Source: Mixophyes australis
Lineage: Eukaryota; Chordata; Amphibia; Anura; Limnodynastidae
Direction of reading: 5' to 3'
DNA length: 64,000 bases
Assembly (NCBI GenBank): GCA_036250195.1
Contig: JAVHZZ010000002.1
Coordinates: 274,810,460-274,874,459, forward strand
The translations under genes were made by a program, and so were the position numbers. The notes under the pieces are model-generated. The model was not told where the DNA came from. It saw only the letters and a list, made by a program, of their open reading frames with translations, and did no database searches. Shown here one piece after another: positions 42,699-53,766 of this stretch. The first letter of the stretch is position 1. The number at the start of each line of letters is the position of its first letter.

Positions 42699-43204
42699 GT
42701 ATAAAGAAGGCATGAGCGGGCTCGGATTTCGCTAATCCGAGCCCACCCGAACAGTGCGGATCCGACGGGATCCGAGCACTGTTCGGGTATTTCCGGCAGG
42801 TTAAATGAAACCAAAACGAGGCTATGACATCCAGTCTCGCGTTGGATCTCGCGATACTCGGATGTCATAAATTCGCCACTTACGGCCGCCATCTTCATTT
42901 GGGCTGAGATCAGGGAAGAGGGTGGTTCTGTGCTCCTGTGCTCCTGTGATCAGTCCAGTGGTGCTTTATGCTGCTGAGTCCAGTGGTGCTTTGGCCAGTG
43001 CTCTGTCCTGCTGAGTTCAGTGGTGCTTTTGTCCTGTGCTCTGTCCTGCTGAGTCCAGTGGGGCTTTTGTCCTGTGCTTTGTTCTGCTAAGTCCATAGTC
43101 ATTTTATAATTATTAAAAAATCATAAAAAAAATTAAAAAAAAAATGATACAAAAATAATTTTAAAAAAAATATAAAAAAATAATTTAAAAAGTATAAAAA
43201 AAAT

Positions 43205-43895
43205 TCTAGTGCAATATATTCTTGCAGTCCAGAAATATTAGTACTGCAATACCTACATTCACTGTTCTTGCAGTCCAGAAATATTAGTACTGCAATATTT
43301 ACCTACGTTCACTGTTCTTGCAGTCCAGAAATATTAGTACTGCTAAATTAAAATACGTTCACTGTTCTTGCAGTCCATAAATATTAGTACTGCAATATTT
43401 ACCTACGTTCACTGTTCTTGCAGTCCAGAAATATTAGTACTGCAATATTAACCTATGTTCACTGTTCTTGCAGTGCAGAAATATTAGTACTGCAATATTT
43501 ACCTACGTTCACTGTTCTTGCAGTCCAGAAATATTAGTACTGCAATATTTACCTACGTTCACTGTTCTTGCAGTCCATAAATATTAGCACTGCTAAATTA
43601 AAATACGTTCACTGTTCTTGCAGTCCATAAATATTAGTACTGCAATATTTACCTACGTTCACTGTTCTTGCAGTCCAGAAATATTAGTACTGCAATATTT
43701 ACCTATGTTCACTGTTCTTTCAGTCCAGAAATATTAGTACTGCAATATTTACCTACGTTCACTGTTCTTGCAGTCCAGAAATATTAGTACTGCTAAATTA
43801 AAATACGTTCACTGTTCTTGCAGTCCAGAAACATTAGTACTGCTAAATTAAAATACGTTCACTGTTCTTGCAGTCCAGAAATATTAGTACCAGAG
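43205..43895 (+). repeat. 50-bp tandem array upstream of hAT transposase
   Basis: About 13 copies of TTCACTGTTCTTGCAGTCCA, then GAAATATTAGTACTGCAATA, then TTTACCTACG; some units have TGCTAAATTAAAATACG instead. AT-rich low-complexity sequence precedes it (43110-43205). Confidence 0.95.
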
Positions 43896-43906
43896 ATTTA
43901 ACTATA

Positions 43907-45315
43907 ATGGAGTACAAAAATTTGGAGGATAAAGTAGGGAAAGATCAAGACCCACTTCCTCCTAATGCTGAAGCTGCTGCCACTAGTCATGACATAGACG
44001 ATTAAATGCCATCAACGTCGTCTGCCAAGGGCAATGCCCAATCTCCTAGTAGAGGGCATGTAAAATCCAAAAAGGCAAAGTTCACTAAAATAAGCAAAAA
44101 AAAGAAAATTGAAATCATCTGAGGAGAAACGTAAACTTGCCAATATGCCATTTACGACACGGAGTGTCAAGGAACGGCTTAGGCCCTGGTCCGTGTTCAT
44201 GACTAGTGGTTCAGCTTCACCCAAGGATCTAAGCCCTCCTCCTTTTCCCCCCTCTAAAAAATTTAAGAGACTTAAGCTGTCATCAACAACACAGCAAACA
44301 ACTCTGCCTTCTAAAGAGATTGCATCACAAATCCCCAAGGCGAGACCAAGGGTGTTGGTGGTTGCGAAGCCTGACCTTCCCATCACTGTACGGGAAGAGG
44401 TGGCTCCTTCCACCATTTGCAGCACGCCCTCTGCATATGCTGGAAGGGTCACCCACAGTCCAGTTACAGATTTGGCTAATGAAGGTGTGAATGTTGGACA
44501 CCGGGAGGAGGATATTGATGTAGCTGGCGCTGAGGAGGAACTTGACGAGGAGGATGCTGATGTGGTTATCTTAAATGAGGCACCAGGGGGTGAAAAAGTT
44601 GTTGTCCATGGGATGAAAAAGCCCATCGTCATGCCTGTTCAGAAGACCAAAAAATCCACCTCTTTGGTCTGGAGTTATTTTTATCCCAATCCGGACAACA
44701 AATGTATGGCCATATGTACCTTATGTAAAGCTCAAATAAGCAGGGGTAAGGATCTTGGCCACCTTGGGACATCCTTCCTTATACGTCACCTGAAGAACCT
44801 TCATAATTCAGTGTTTAGTTCAGGACCTGTGGCTAGGACCGTCAGCAGTCCAGGGACACCTAAATCCCTTGGTCCTGTTGTATACACACCACCAACACCC
44901 TCCTCGTCAACTTCCTCCACGATCTCCATCAGAGATAGTCCTTCAGGCCATGTCACCGGCATGACTGAGTCCTCTTCAATCCGGGATTCTTCCGGGGAAT
45001 CCTGCAGCGGTACGCCTACTACTGCCGCTGCTGCTGTTGCTGCTGGTAGTCGGTCATCTTCCCAGAGGGGAAGTCGTAAGAACGCTACGTCTTTCACAAA
45101 ACAGTTGACCGTCCAACAGTCATTTGCCATGAGCACAAAGTACGACAGTAGTCACCCTATTGCAAAGTGGATAACTGCGGCTGTAACAGCTATGTTGGTG
45201 ATAGACGTGCGTCCGGTGTCCGCCATCTGTGCAGTGGAATTTAGATGGTTGATGGAGGTAGTGTGTCCCCGATACCAAATCCCGTCGAGATTCCACCTCA
45301 ATAGGCAGTCCAGAA
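43907..45315 (+). pseudogene. hAT (ZBED-like) transposase, truncated
   Basis: The likely start ATG 43907 lies right after the repeat array. A stop at 44003 and a frameshift in the A-run near 44100 interrupt a Lys/Ser-rich N-terminus. From 44145 the frame is open: a long acidic/Ser-rich part, then a BED finger LVWSYFYPNPDNKCMAICTL (C-x2-C ... H-x4-H with HLKNLH), a Ser/Thr-rich linker, and the start of the hAT core: TVQQSFAMSTKYDSSHPIAK, ITAAVTAMLVIDVRPVSAIC, RYQIPSRFHL. There the frame runs into repeat units, so the rest of the RNase H-like core and the dimerisation domain are lost. Confidence 0.8.
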
Positions 45316-45552
45316 ATATTAGTATCAGATATTAAACTACGTTCACTGTTCCTGCAGTGCAGAAATATTAGTATTAGATATTAAAGTACGTTCACTGTTC
45401 CTGTAGTGCAGAAATATTAGTATCAGATATTAAACTACGTTCACTGTTCCTGCAGTGCAGAAATATTAGTATCAGATATTAAACTACGTTCACTGATCCT
45501 GCAGTGCAGAAATATTAGTATCAGATATTAAACAACGTTCACTGTTCCTGCT
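45303..45552 (+). repeat. 47-bp tandem array replacing transposase C-terminus
   Basis: Five units of CAGTCCAGAAATATTAGTAT, CAGATATTAAACTACGTTCA, CTGTTCCTG, clearly related to the 43205-43895 unit. A Gln/Lys-rich scrap follows to 45690 (AERHPLYAAEDGGAAKGHSS-like). Confidence 0.9.
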
Positions 45553-46005
45553 ACATCAAAAAAGCATGAACCTACCCTGCCATCAACTAAAACAAGAGGT
45601 AGTGACGCGCTTGAACGCCACCCTCTATATGCTGCAGAGGATGGAGGAGCAGCAAAAGGCCATTCAAGCCTACACTTGTGTCGCTTAGCTTAGACATCCA
45701 GCTACCTCGGTGCAACCTTTTGGACTAAAAACAATATTGTGAGGTGTGAGGTGTTCAGAATAGACTGGAAATTAGTGGAAATGAATGTTATTGAGGTTAA
45801 TAATAGTGTAGGAGTGAAAAAAAAAACCAAAATATGGATTTTAGCCCTTTTTATGCTTTTTTAAAAAACAATCAGAACCCAAAACCCAAAATCAGAACCA
45901 AAACCTTTCGTGGGGTGCTTTGGCAAAACAAATCAGAACCCAAAACCTCAAGCTAATCAGAACCCAAAACACCAAAAGTGGCCGGTGCACACCCTTAGTA
46001 TAAAG

Positions 46006-46080
46006 CTGCTGGGCAGAGTGGGTATATGTGTGTAAAGCATGTTGGCAGAGAAGGCATGTGTGTGTAAAGCTGCTAGGCAA
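46006..46080. repeat. 28-bp minisatellite, right part
   Basis: Two to three units of GCATGTGTGTGTAAAGCTGC and variants, continuing the 42560-42698 array. Confidence 0.75.
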
Positions 46081-46276
46081 TGGGCCCAAGTACAGCAACT
46101 TCATGGGACCCCCTTATTCCTGACTAGAAGGGAAACGTATGTGCCACCATGTAACAGCTGTGCCCCACCAAAAAGGTGTGGCCATACCATTGAGGATGTG
46201 GCTCTGCATCATTGGGGGCATGCCTAGGAGGTGAAAAGCGCAAGAGAAGGAATAACTTAATATATCTCCATTTGGT

Positions 46277-46350
46277 TGTTACAAGCCGCGGTGGCTTTGG
46301 GCACCGCCGCGACTCGCTCTCGTCTGCTGCATGACGACCGGGACGTCATT
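46277..46350 (+). mobile_element. Gypsy LTR 5' fragment
   Basis: TGTTACAAGCCGCGGTGGCT, CACCGCCGCGACTCG and GACGACCGGGACGTCATTTC match the sense start of the gypsy A LTR (17675-17590 reversed). Only about 75 bp is present. Confidence 0.6.
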
Positions 46351-46398
46351 TCCGCTTGACAGTGCTACAGGGATACTGTCACAGTTTCAACGATACTG

Positions 46399-46581
46399 TC
46401 ACGGTTTCACAATGCAAATCCTAGGGTTATTCCAGTTGCTATTGGATTCCTCAATGACATCAAGGTTCAACATTTTTTTAATCTCCTGGCTCACAGCTAC
46501 ATGTCTAGCTTCAGTAATGCGGTATGGTATTACCCTTACCACCACCACTGGAGGTGTAACTATGTTGTGTTCTATGAGCAT
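46399..46581 (-). pseudogene. RT N-terminal fragment of Gmr1-like element
   Basis: VVVRVIPYRITEARHVAVSQ, EIKKMLNLDVIEESNSNWNN and a terminal IVKP correspond to the conserved start of gypsy RT (P-x-R-x-x-x..., EI-x-x-ML, GVIEESxSxWxSPIVLV-x-KPDG). A small frameshift damages the SPI block. Palm motifs with the catalytic residues are missing. Upstream on the same strand, after about 75 residues with stops, lies the integrase end. Confidence 0.7.
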
Positions 46582-46734
46582 GGTACGGCCTCAGAAACCA
46601 CGTCAAGGTTCCTCTGAACCATTTTTCAGTCTATCGTCTCCGCCCTGGGGACAGATCATCCCATATGGGAACTTTGTTTTCCCTATCATGACTAGGTTTT
46701 AGCAGGTTGACATGATATGTCTGAATAGATTTTC

Positions 46735-47925
46735 TCCTGCCTTCCTGCCTGACTTTATAATTAACAGGCCCCACAGCCTTAATCACCTCATATGGCCTCT
46801 ACCAATGGGCGAAAAGCTTACTCTCTTGTGTGGGTACCAGGACCAGAACTTTGTCACCTGGTTGGAAGGCCCTAACTACAGCTGACTTATCGTAGTTTCT
46901 TTTTTGTCTCCCCTGTGCCTCATGCATATGTTGTGGCACCAAAGGGGGGATCTTCTCCAACTTGTCATATAACTGGGACACAAACTGGATGACATTGGGT
47001 TCTTTTGGACTCTGTGGCTCCCAGCCCTCCTTGAGAACATCCAGAATGCCCCTTGGCTGCCTGCCATACAACAATTCGAAAGATGCTTGGGGCACCTCCC
47101 TCACTGCGAAAATTAAATAGGGTAATAGCCCATCCCAGTCCACTGCCTTCCTCACCATATGTTTGAGTGTCCTATTAAAACATTCCTCTAACCTGTAAAT
47201 CTGCATGTGATATACTGATGTGTGTAACGTTTCTACTCTTAACAACCGGCATAGCTCTTTCATTAGAGGGGACATAAAAGGAGTACCCTAGTCAGTCAAG
47301 ATTTCTTTGGGGATACTCAACCTGGTACAATACAGAATTGACTTTATATTCCGCAAAGGTATAGCCTCGGGATACCTGGTGGCATAGTCCACTATGACCA
47401 ATACATATTGATGGCCATGGGCCAACTTCTCTAATGGACCTAGCAAATCCATACCAATATGCTCAAACGGAGTCTGCACCACAGGGATGGGAACTAGCGG
47501 GGCCCGATAGCCTGGCTTCGAACATGTTCTCTGACATACTGGACACGTCAAAACCTTTTTATTGCCTCGTACACTCCTGGCCAATAGAACCTGAGCAATA
47601 TCCGCTCCCATGTTTTATCTTCCCCCAAGTGCCCCCACACAGATGTGTATGTGCAGCTTTGAGAACAAGTGATATATGGATTTGCGGCACTAACAATTGC
47701 TCTACAGTTCTACCATGTACATTAGCAACTCTATGCAACAGATCATTATTTGCCATATAATAGCCAATACCTTCTGCAGGCTTGTTAGCCTTCTCTACCC
47801 CATTAATCTCAACCACATTCTTATAAACATTAGCTAAGGCAACATCTCCAAGTTGGTCCCGGACAAAGTCTCTTAGTGGAAACAAGTTAGACAATCCTGC
47901 CCAGACTGAGTCCTCATTGGGAGGC
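46735..47925 (-). pseudogene. Integrase of Gmr1-like element
   Basis: From the right: HRVANVHGRTVEQLLVPQIH, LKAAHTHLCGG (HH of the zinc module), then in the next frame CPVCQRTC (CC), YRAPLVPIPVVQTPFEHIGM, DLLGPLEK (catalytic Asp) and VIVDYATRYPEAIPLR (second Asp region); after a break, TSVYHMQIYRLEECFNRTLK (normally H-P-Q-T-D-G-L-x-E with catalytic Glu; HPQTDG is mutated here), then RNYDKSAVVRAFQPGDKVLV and, beyond a stop at 46799, PYEVIKAVGPVNYKV, the GPY/F-type module. Several frame breaks. Confidence 0.75.
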
Positions 47926-48124
47926 GTAGCCCCTTTACCCGAGGTCTCACCAACGAATGATGCCAGGGTCTGGTTCTGCGTTGGTACTGTGCCCTCCATG
48001 CTGCTTTTGCCCTCCCCCATCCTGACCCCCTTTATCACACTGTGCCATGCTGCTTTTGCTCCCCCCTTCTCCTGGCCCCCCTTTATCACCCTGTGCCATG
48101 CTGCTTTGGCCCCCCTTAAGACTC

Positions 48125-48625
48125 TGCCATGCTGCTTTGGCCCTCCTTCATCTCTCATGCCCTTATTGCCCCTCATCTCTTATGCCCTTATTGCCCCTCA
48201 TCTCACATGCCCTTATTGCCCCTCATCTCACATGCCCTTATTGCCCCTCTCTCTCATGCCCTTATTACCCCTCTTCTATCTTGCTCTTATTGCCCCTCAT
48301 CTCTCATGCCCTTATTTCCCCCCTCTCTCATGCCATTATTGCCCCTCATCTCTCATGCCCTTATTGCCCCTCATCTCGCATGCCCTTATCAATCATGCCC
48401 TTATTTCCCCTCTTCACCTCTCATGTCCTTATTGCCCCTCATCATCTCTCATGCCCTTATTAACCCTCTCTCTCATGCCCTTATTGCCCCTCATCTCTCA
48501 TACCCTTATTGCCCCTCATCTCTCATGCCCATATTTCTCCTCTTCATCTCTCATGTCCTTATTGCCCCTCATCATCTCTCATGCCCTTATTGCCCCTCTC
48601 TCTCATGCCACATTTGTTTCTTTCC
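48125..48625. repeat. Minisatellite, 24-bp class
   Basis: About 20 units built on CTCATCTCTCATGCCCTTAT followed by TGCCC, with variant spacing (20-30 bp). A looser related region (CCATGCTGCTTTTGCCCCCC) precedes it from 47990. The long open frames there are repeat artefacts. Confidence 0.9.
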
Positions 48626-49433
48626 CCTCTGCCCTAAAATGACAGGCTGCTCGCTGCTGCAGTGGTGAGCGCTTTACTAACCTTGTCAGCAATGGCTCCT
48701 GCTGCTCCTGCATTCTTCGTGTAGCTCCTCTGGGCGGCAAGACGTCTTCAATGTGGGCGGCTCTTCTTCCAAGATGAGTCATGTGACATGACTCATCTAC
48801 CAAATACTGTGTCTGTACGGCGCATGTGCAGAGAGCCGCAGTTGCACCTGGGCTCTCTGCACTTCAATGACCTGGGCGGCTGCCAGTGTTACCGTGACCT
48901 GTCTGACACGATAAGTCTGACAGCCATCATTTTCCCCATCTGTCATTTTAAGCACTTAGAATGAAAGTTGCTTGTGCTTAGTTGAACATTGGGATGCTTT
49001 AATTTATTGACCACATTTGTTACATAATCTAAGTGTGTATAAAAACCTGTAAAATGGACTTAAGTTAACCATATTATTCTTAAATAAAGCCAGGTGGATT
49101 ACATGTATTCATCAGAATATCATATCGGATTACAACATGGTAGATGTACTGTTTCCTGTTCAAGGCATCACACCCTCTTACAGACAGGAAGCTGAAAGCA
49201 GCAGGAGTCCCTCTGACATCACAAATGACTGGAAGGGGTTAAAATAGGGAGGCTTTCTTACTTAACCAGGATTAAGTCAATCAGCAACTGCTTGGAGCAG
49301 CTATTTTTCTCCCTGGAACTGTGTCAGGCTCTTAGTCTCCAAAACAGCAGGAGGGAAAGCCATGAGGGGATGACAGCTCTCCACTCCCATCTCCATCCCA
49401 CTCTACTCATACTTCCCAGCCAATCCTAGCATC
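48626..49433. other. Unassigned DNA
   Basis: No coding remnant or repeat recognised. A moderately GC-rich stretch (48640-48900) contains near-palindromic CATGTGACATG. Confidence 0.3.
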
Positions 49434-49940
49434 TGTGACATGTGGATAACCCTGCAGGGAGGGATTCTCTGCAGGCGGAAATGCTGTCCCTTTAAGAAGG
49501 CCTGCAGGAGAGACTTCTGGGTGTGTGTCATTTTTGCTTCTAAAAGCTACGAGCGTTGGAGTTTCAGCTGCTGCCCGTGTGCTGAGGATTTTGCTTGGGA
49601 GTATTGTGGCTTTTGGATTACAATCTTTTCCTGGATTTGCAGACTTGTTTGCTCTGCCTGGCTTATTCTATTAATCACGGACATCATTATTCCCCTATAA
49701 CTTGGACTGGTAAAGAAAACCTATTGTCGTCATAAACAATTTGGGGTTATTAAACGTAGGGGTGTTACTGGGTGATGGTTGAAGTTTGTTGAACACTCGG
49801 TGTTGTTTAAATTATTGGTTGATATATATAAGCTATTGTTTGCAGTTAGCTGTAATAAAGATACCGTTGTATTCACACCTTTTCTTTGCCTGTGTGATCT
49901 TGAACCCCTAGATACCAGGACTTTCTCCTGGGTTCCTACA
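49434..49940 (+). mobile_element. Probable LTR with leader stub
   Basis: TGTGACATGTGG...GGTTCCTACA gives TG...CA ends over 507 bp. AATAAAG at 49854 supplies a poly(A) signal about 85 bp before the end, and CCTTTAAGAAGG lies in the 5' part. The following bases (CTAACATCCTGGTATCATCA) could be a primer region. No second LTR or target duplication found. Confidence 0.45.
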
Positions 49941-51539
49941 CTAACATCCTGGTATCATCACAGGGGGCGTGGCTGACCAGCGTCAGGGTCTACTGGTGGA
50001 TCCCCTTACTCCCCGGCAGGCCAGTCCTAAGAAGAGTTAAGAATCTAGCGGCAGTGCTCTATAGTCACAAGTAATTAAACATAGAGCACTTTGCAGCTGT
50101 CAAACGCTTTTCAACACAAGTGAAATTCTGTAATCACTGTTTTCTGAAAAACCTTCGTAACACTTCATGGAAGTCATTGGAAATTTAAGCCTTGATAGTG
50201 TTATAGCAAACAAATATCCAACTTTGATTTTAATGCTGTTTTTCACATGTGCATTATGAAACACACATTATGCTATTTGCATATTTATGCTAAGATTATA
50301 CAAACTTTTGAGCCAAACAACACATCGCCATGTAACTATGAGGTTACAATTCACTTCATGAAAAATGACAACAGGAACACGCACCTTATAACTACTTATT
50401 GTCACTCTATTTCCCAACACATTCAAATACAAGCTTCATTTATGACCTCAATAAATATAAATATGTCCACAGGTATTTTTATTTATGATTGCAGAGGAGC
50501 ATATGTTGTTAGTGAAGAATTGTATAGCACTGAATAAATAAATAATAATGTATAAACCTTGGCAAAAGGGTTCTTTGGAAGTACTCTCAGGTTCAAAAAG
50601 AAAACACTGCACTTTAGTGTGAATAGCAGAAATCAGCTGGGTGCATCCAGGCAAATTGCTGGAAAAAAAAAAACTAGTGCTCCTTCACACAATTTACAAT
50701 CCAACTGAATTAATTTGCATCACAAAATTGGCTCGGCTATTCATGTGTTGCAGCAAGACAAGTGTAACATTATATAGAACAAGTAACCATGGGAAAGGTT
50801 AACGCTGACACTACAGAAACAAAATTGCATGAATTGTGTGTGCCAACTTTCATGTGGATTAGAATAAAACAGATATGTTCAAAATACAGAGGAGAGCAAA
50901 ACTTGCCAAATTACTTGACATACTGGTTTTTTTTACCATTTTTGTAACGCTGAGCTACTACATTAGACATACAAATGGTTCTTTATACTAATTTTGCTTA
51001 TTTTTCTGTCAACATTTTTAAAAGGCAAGTGTTTGTTTATGACATAATATATAAAATGATATTAATAACAAAGAAAAAATTGCTTGTTTGTTTATAGTGC
51101 AGCTCAAATTTTCAAATGTAAATATTCTAGAACACTTTTTATGGTTTTATATATTAATTATTCATTGTTTGATCGTTTGTGTGGCCAGGGATAAAACAAA
51201 TGAGTTCACCTCAATGCTCCCTGCAGCACAGAGTATTTAATGCGATATTACGAGCACTCCTGTGATTGAGTAAAAGTAACTATATACAGGCACTTGTATG
51301 GAGCCTGTGGTCTGTTTAATTTACGGCGTGCCATATCCGAGATTTATAAGGGCCCAGGGAAACCCAAATTAAGAGCCCTCCACCTCCCACCCTTTCTTTC
51401 TTTAAAAAAAAAAAAAAAAAAAACATTAAAAATGCATTTAAAATGTATTTTAAATTTATTTTAATGCTTAACTTTATTACATTTTACAAATAAAATACTG
51501 TATACATATACTGATATACTGCATTACTGGAGATTTCAA
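49941..51539. other. Unassigned AT-rich DNA
   Basis: No domain, tandem array or RNA gene seen. A poly(A) tract lies at about 51402-51422. Some of it may belong to the hAT remnant that follows. Confidence 0.3.
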
Positions 51540-52256
51540 AGTGCTTTTTAAGCTTTCTTTCTGCAAATGCAGCAATTTGGAGAAATCCAACTTCCACAGA
51601 TAATATTGAGCATGGTCAGCCTATTCTATTGCCCCATAGTTAAGTGATGATAGTTTCTTACATTCTTCAGCACACTGTTCACCAGAAACAATAGATGCTG
51701 GCAAACTGAGGAAAATGCGCACAGCAATTATGATGTTGGGAAACACCCCAGAAAGTCCTAATTCTAGAATTTCTGTAAGAAAATCCTTTGGCTTGTTTTC
51801 TATAAATTTGCTTCAGGAAAATGAGTTTGTCTCTCAAATCTTGGGCAATATCTTTCTTGTATTGTTGCTGAAAGCTTTCAGCTGCGGAGCACAGGTCTTC
51901 AATACTCATTTTGGTGTACTCCCAAAGAAACTTAAACAAGTTACAAATTACTTACAATAAAGTAGATCGACGATGAAGATCAGACAGAATGGATCTATGA
52001 CTACATAGTAAACGTTGACCCTATAGTGTTTATCGGCATCGAATTAAGTAGGTAAGTGACGATTGGCGGAGAACTCGGTTGGAATCTCAATGTTTCTTGC
52101 TATAATTTTGCACTCTAAGAAGATCTCATCCAAATTATTATGCATCTGTTCAATGTCTTTTATAAGACATTTGATGTTGTCCAGCTCAATGTCCAATGTA
52201 GCATTGCGTGCTTCAATACGGAGGGTAGTTTGGTCATTGTAAGTAGCTTTACCCAC
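51540..52256 (-). pseudogene. hAT (ZMYM-like) transposase C-terminal remnant
   Basis: On the minus strand, ARNATLDIELDNIKCLIKDI (52215-52155) is the helical region before the C-terminal catalytic block. After breaks, LTEILELGLSGVFPNIIIAV then RIFLSLPASIVSGEQ (about 51780-51690) is the hAT dimerisation segment (normally FPN-x-x-x-x-LRIFLTLPVSVASGERSFS). WKLDFSKLLHLQ near 51590 is the tail. Frames are broken repeatedly. Confidence 0.65.
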
Positions 52257-52289
52257 ATAGATGACAAATTAAAATTTCGACAGGTACTG

Positions 52290-52800
52290 TGATGCACCGG
52301 CCCCGTTTTCCCCGCAGTTGGGGTCTGGTACTCGTACCTGTCCCCTCCTGCAGCCACCCTTCTCTCTGTAAACAGTGGTGTACCCCCACTGGCGGGTGCT
52401 ATCTTGCCAGCAGTTCTGTGCATGCGTGGACCCGGCTTTTATAACTTTCCTTCATTGAAACTATTGGTTTATTGCTGGCTAGCTTCCTCTATAAAACACA
52501 CATTCTACCTTCCCTAAGTGCCAGATTTTCAGGTCTCCCTACCTGTTAGGTCACTCCTATCTCTGGCATCTGTTTGGTTTCCTATAGTTTGCTGCTGTGT
52601 TCTCCTGCAGACCGTTGCGCCTCCTACAGATCCTGCGCCAGGGCTTCCCAGGTCTTCAGGACCTGAGCACTACACCACCTCTGCAGTTCCTCACACTCCT
52701 GGTTGCCTGCCACTACCTGGATCCCAGTATACTCCTGCAGACCATTGCACTTCTCACAAATCCTGCCCCTGGTCTTACTAGCTCTTCAGGACTTTCAAAA
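52290..52800 (+). mobile_element. Gypsy-type LTR fragment
   Basis: TGTGATGCACCGGCCCCG at 52290 opens a C-rich region with TATA-like CTCTATAAAACAC (about 52489) and two diverged copies of a unit CTCCTGCAGACCGTTGCGCC, TCCTACAGATCCTGCGCCAGG (52609 and 52732). Related to 13285-13692. The 3' boundary is uncertain. Confidence 0.5.
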
Positions 52801-53457
52801 GGAGAGAAAAAAAGTAATGACCTAAACAAGCACTCCAGGTATATGCAAATATGGATTAAAACATATGGTTTTTATGCAAATATGGATTAAAACATATGGT
52901 TTTTATTGGTATGCATTAAAAATGGTACGTATTGATATACCACACTAATAAAAAAGCGAAATATAAAAATAATATAGTGTTGAGAAATATAGAGTTAAAA
53001 ATGAATGGACCCTGGGATGGAGCCGATTTGAGTCCGTATAACGTTTCAAAAGAAAAGACACTGATATGGGATCTATGAAGGAAGTGTACACAACACGGAT
53101 AATCAGTATATATCAAATAGAATGGTGGACAATGTATGCAGTCTGCATAATAACAGTGTATCACTTGTCTAACACTTGATATTGCGTGTTGTGTTCAGTG
53201 TAAACTATAGATGGCAATCTTGCCTGATTTGTTCCTCAATAGATCCAGTAATGAGTTAACCTTCAAAATGCTGTATATTTAAATACATGCTAGAAATTCT
53301 AAAGTGCAAATCCTATGTGGTATACCAGGGAGTTGCCGAGTATATGGTGACTAGGATTCTTATGCATATGCGCCTGCTTGAGCTATGCCTCTAGATATTA
53401 GTCAGTGACTCGTGTATAACGGGTATTCCCTATTGTGCTGGTCTCCTCACAGAGGCA
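52801..53457. other. Unassigned DNA with a 34-bp duplication
   Basis: A 34-bp unit ATGCAAATATGGATTAAAAC, ATATGGTTTTT is tandemly duplicated at about 52841-52906. The rest resembles no recognised family. Confidence 0.35.
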
Positions 53458-53667
53458 CTAACTCGCTAATGCTATTTCCCCATATAATCTTGTTGCTGGA
53501 TCACTTGGGTGAGGAGCATTATTTTGTATCAGTGATTTAAAAAATGAAGTTATTGGCTTTACCTGTTTAGATTCATCTTCCATTGATTGTTGCCGTCGCC
53601 ATTTAGATGGCACACTTTCAAATTTCCTTGAAAACATTGTATGGTTTCTCGCAATATTCTGAAACAT
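53458..53667 (-). pseudogene. Possible hAT (ZMYM-like) transposase N-terminus
   Basis: The minus-strand frame has KFESVPSKWRRQQSMEDESK and KPITSFFKSL, the basic start and the ITSFF box often found at the beginning of ZMYM-like hAT proteins. Strand and order match the C-terminal remnant at 51540-52256, so the two could be one element split by later insertions. Confidence 0.4.
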
Positions 53668-53766
53668 CAGTTGTACAAAAATTATTAATATTATTTGTTT
53701 TCAAAATTGCAGTTATAAATTTCTGGAAAATGAATACACATATGCTTGGGGGGGTTAAAGGCTTTA

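Larger units (their letters stand above)
42707..45997 (+). mobile_element. hAT transposon with BED finger and repeat arrays
   Basis: The 8-bp duplication GTATAAAG (42699-42706 and 45998-46005) defines 42707-45997. Short ends are only weakly inverted (AAGGCATGAGC against TAAGGGTGTGC). Subterminal repeats include GGATCCGAGCACTGTTCGGG on the left and three ATCAGAACCCAAAACC copies on the right. It encodes a truncated BED-type hAT transposase between two arrays of a related 47-50-bp repeat. Confidence 0.75.
46399..47925 (-). mobile_element. Gypsy remnant with integrase before RT (Gmr1-like order)
   Basis: Minus-strand pieces from right to left: integrase zinc region, integrase core, GPY/F module (about 46800-46740), then RT N-terminus (46581-46399). 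Normal gypsy order is RT-RNase H-integrase; the reverse order is the mark of Gmr1-like elements. LTRs were not identified. The remnant is cut at 46399. Confidence 0.6.

Noticed and set aside
44012..45136. Minus-strand frames opposite the hAT transposase
   Set aside because: Low-complexity Ser/Gly shadows; the plus strand has the BED finger and hAT core.
47917..48668. Overlapping open frames with Cys/Pro/His-rich peptides
   Set aside because: Minisatellite artefact.
49440..49700. Cys/Trp-rich 86-codon frame as a secreted or membrane peptide
   Set aside because: It lies within an LTR-like segment and has no homologous features; likely chance.
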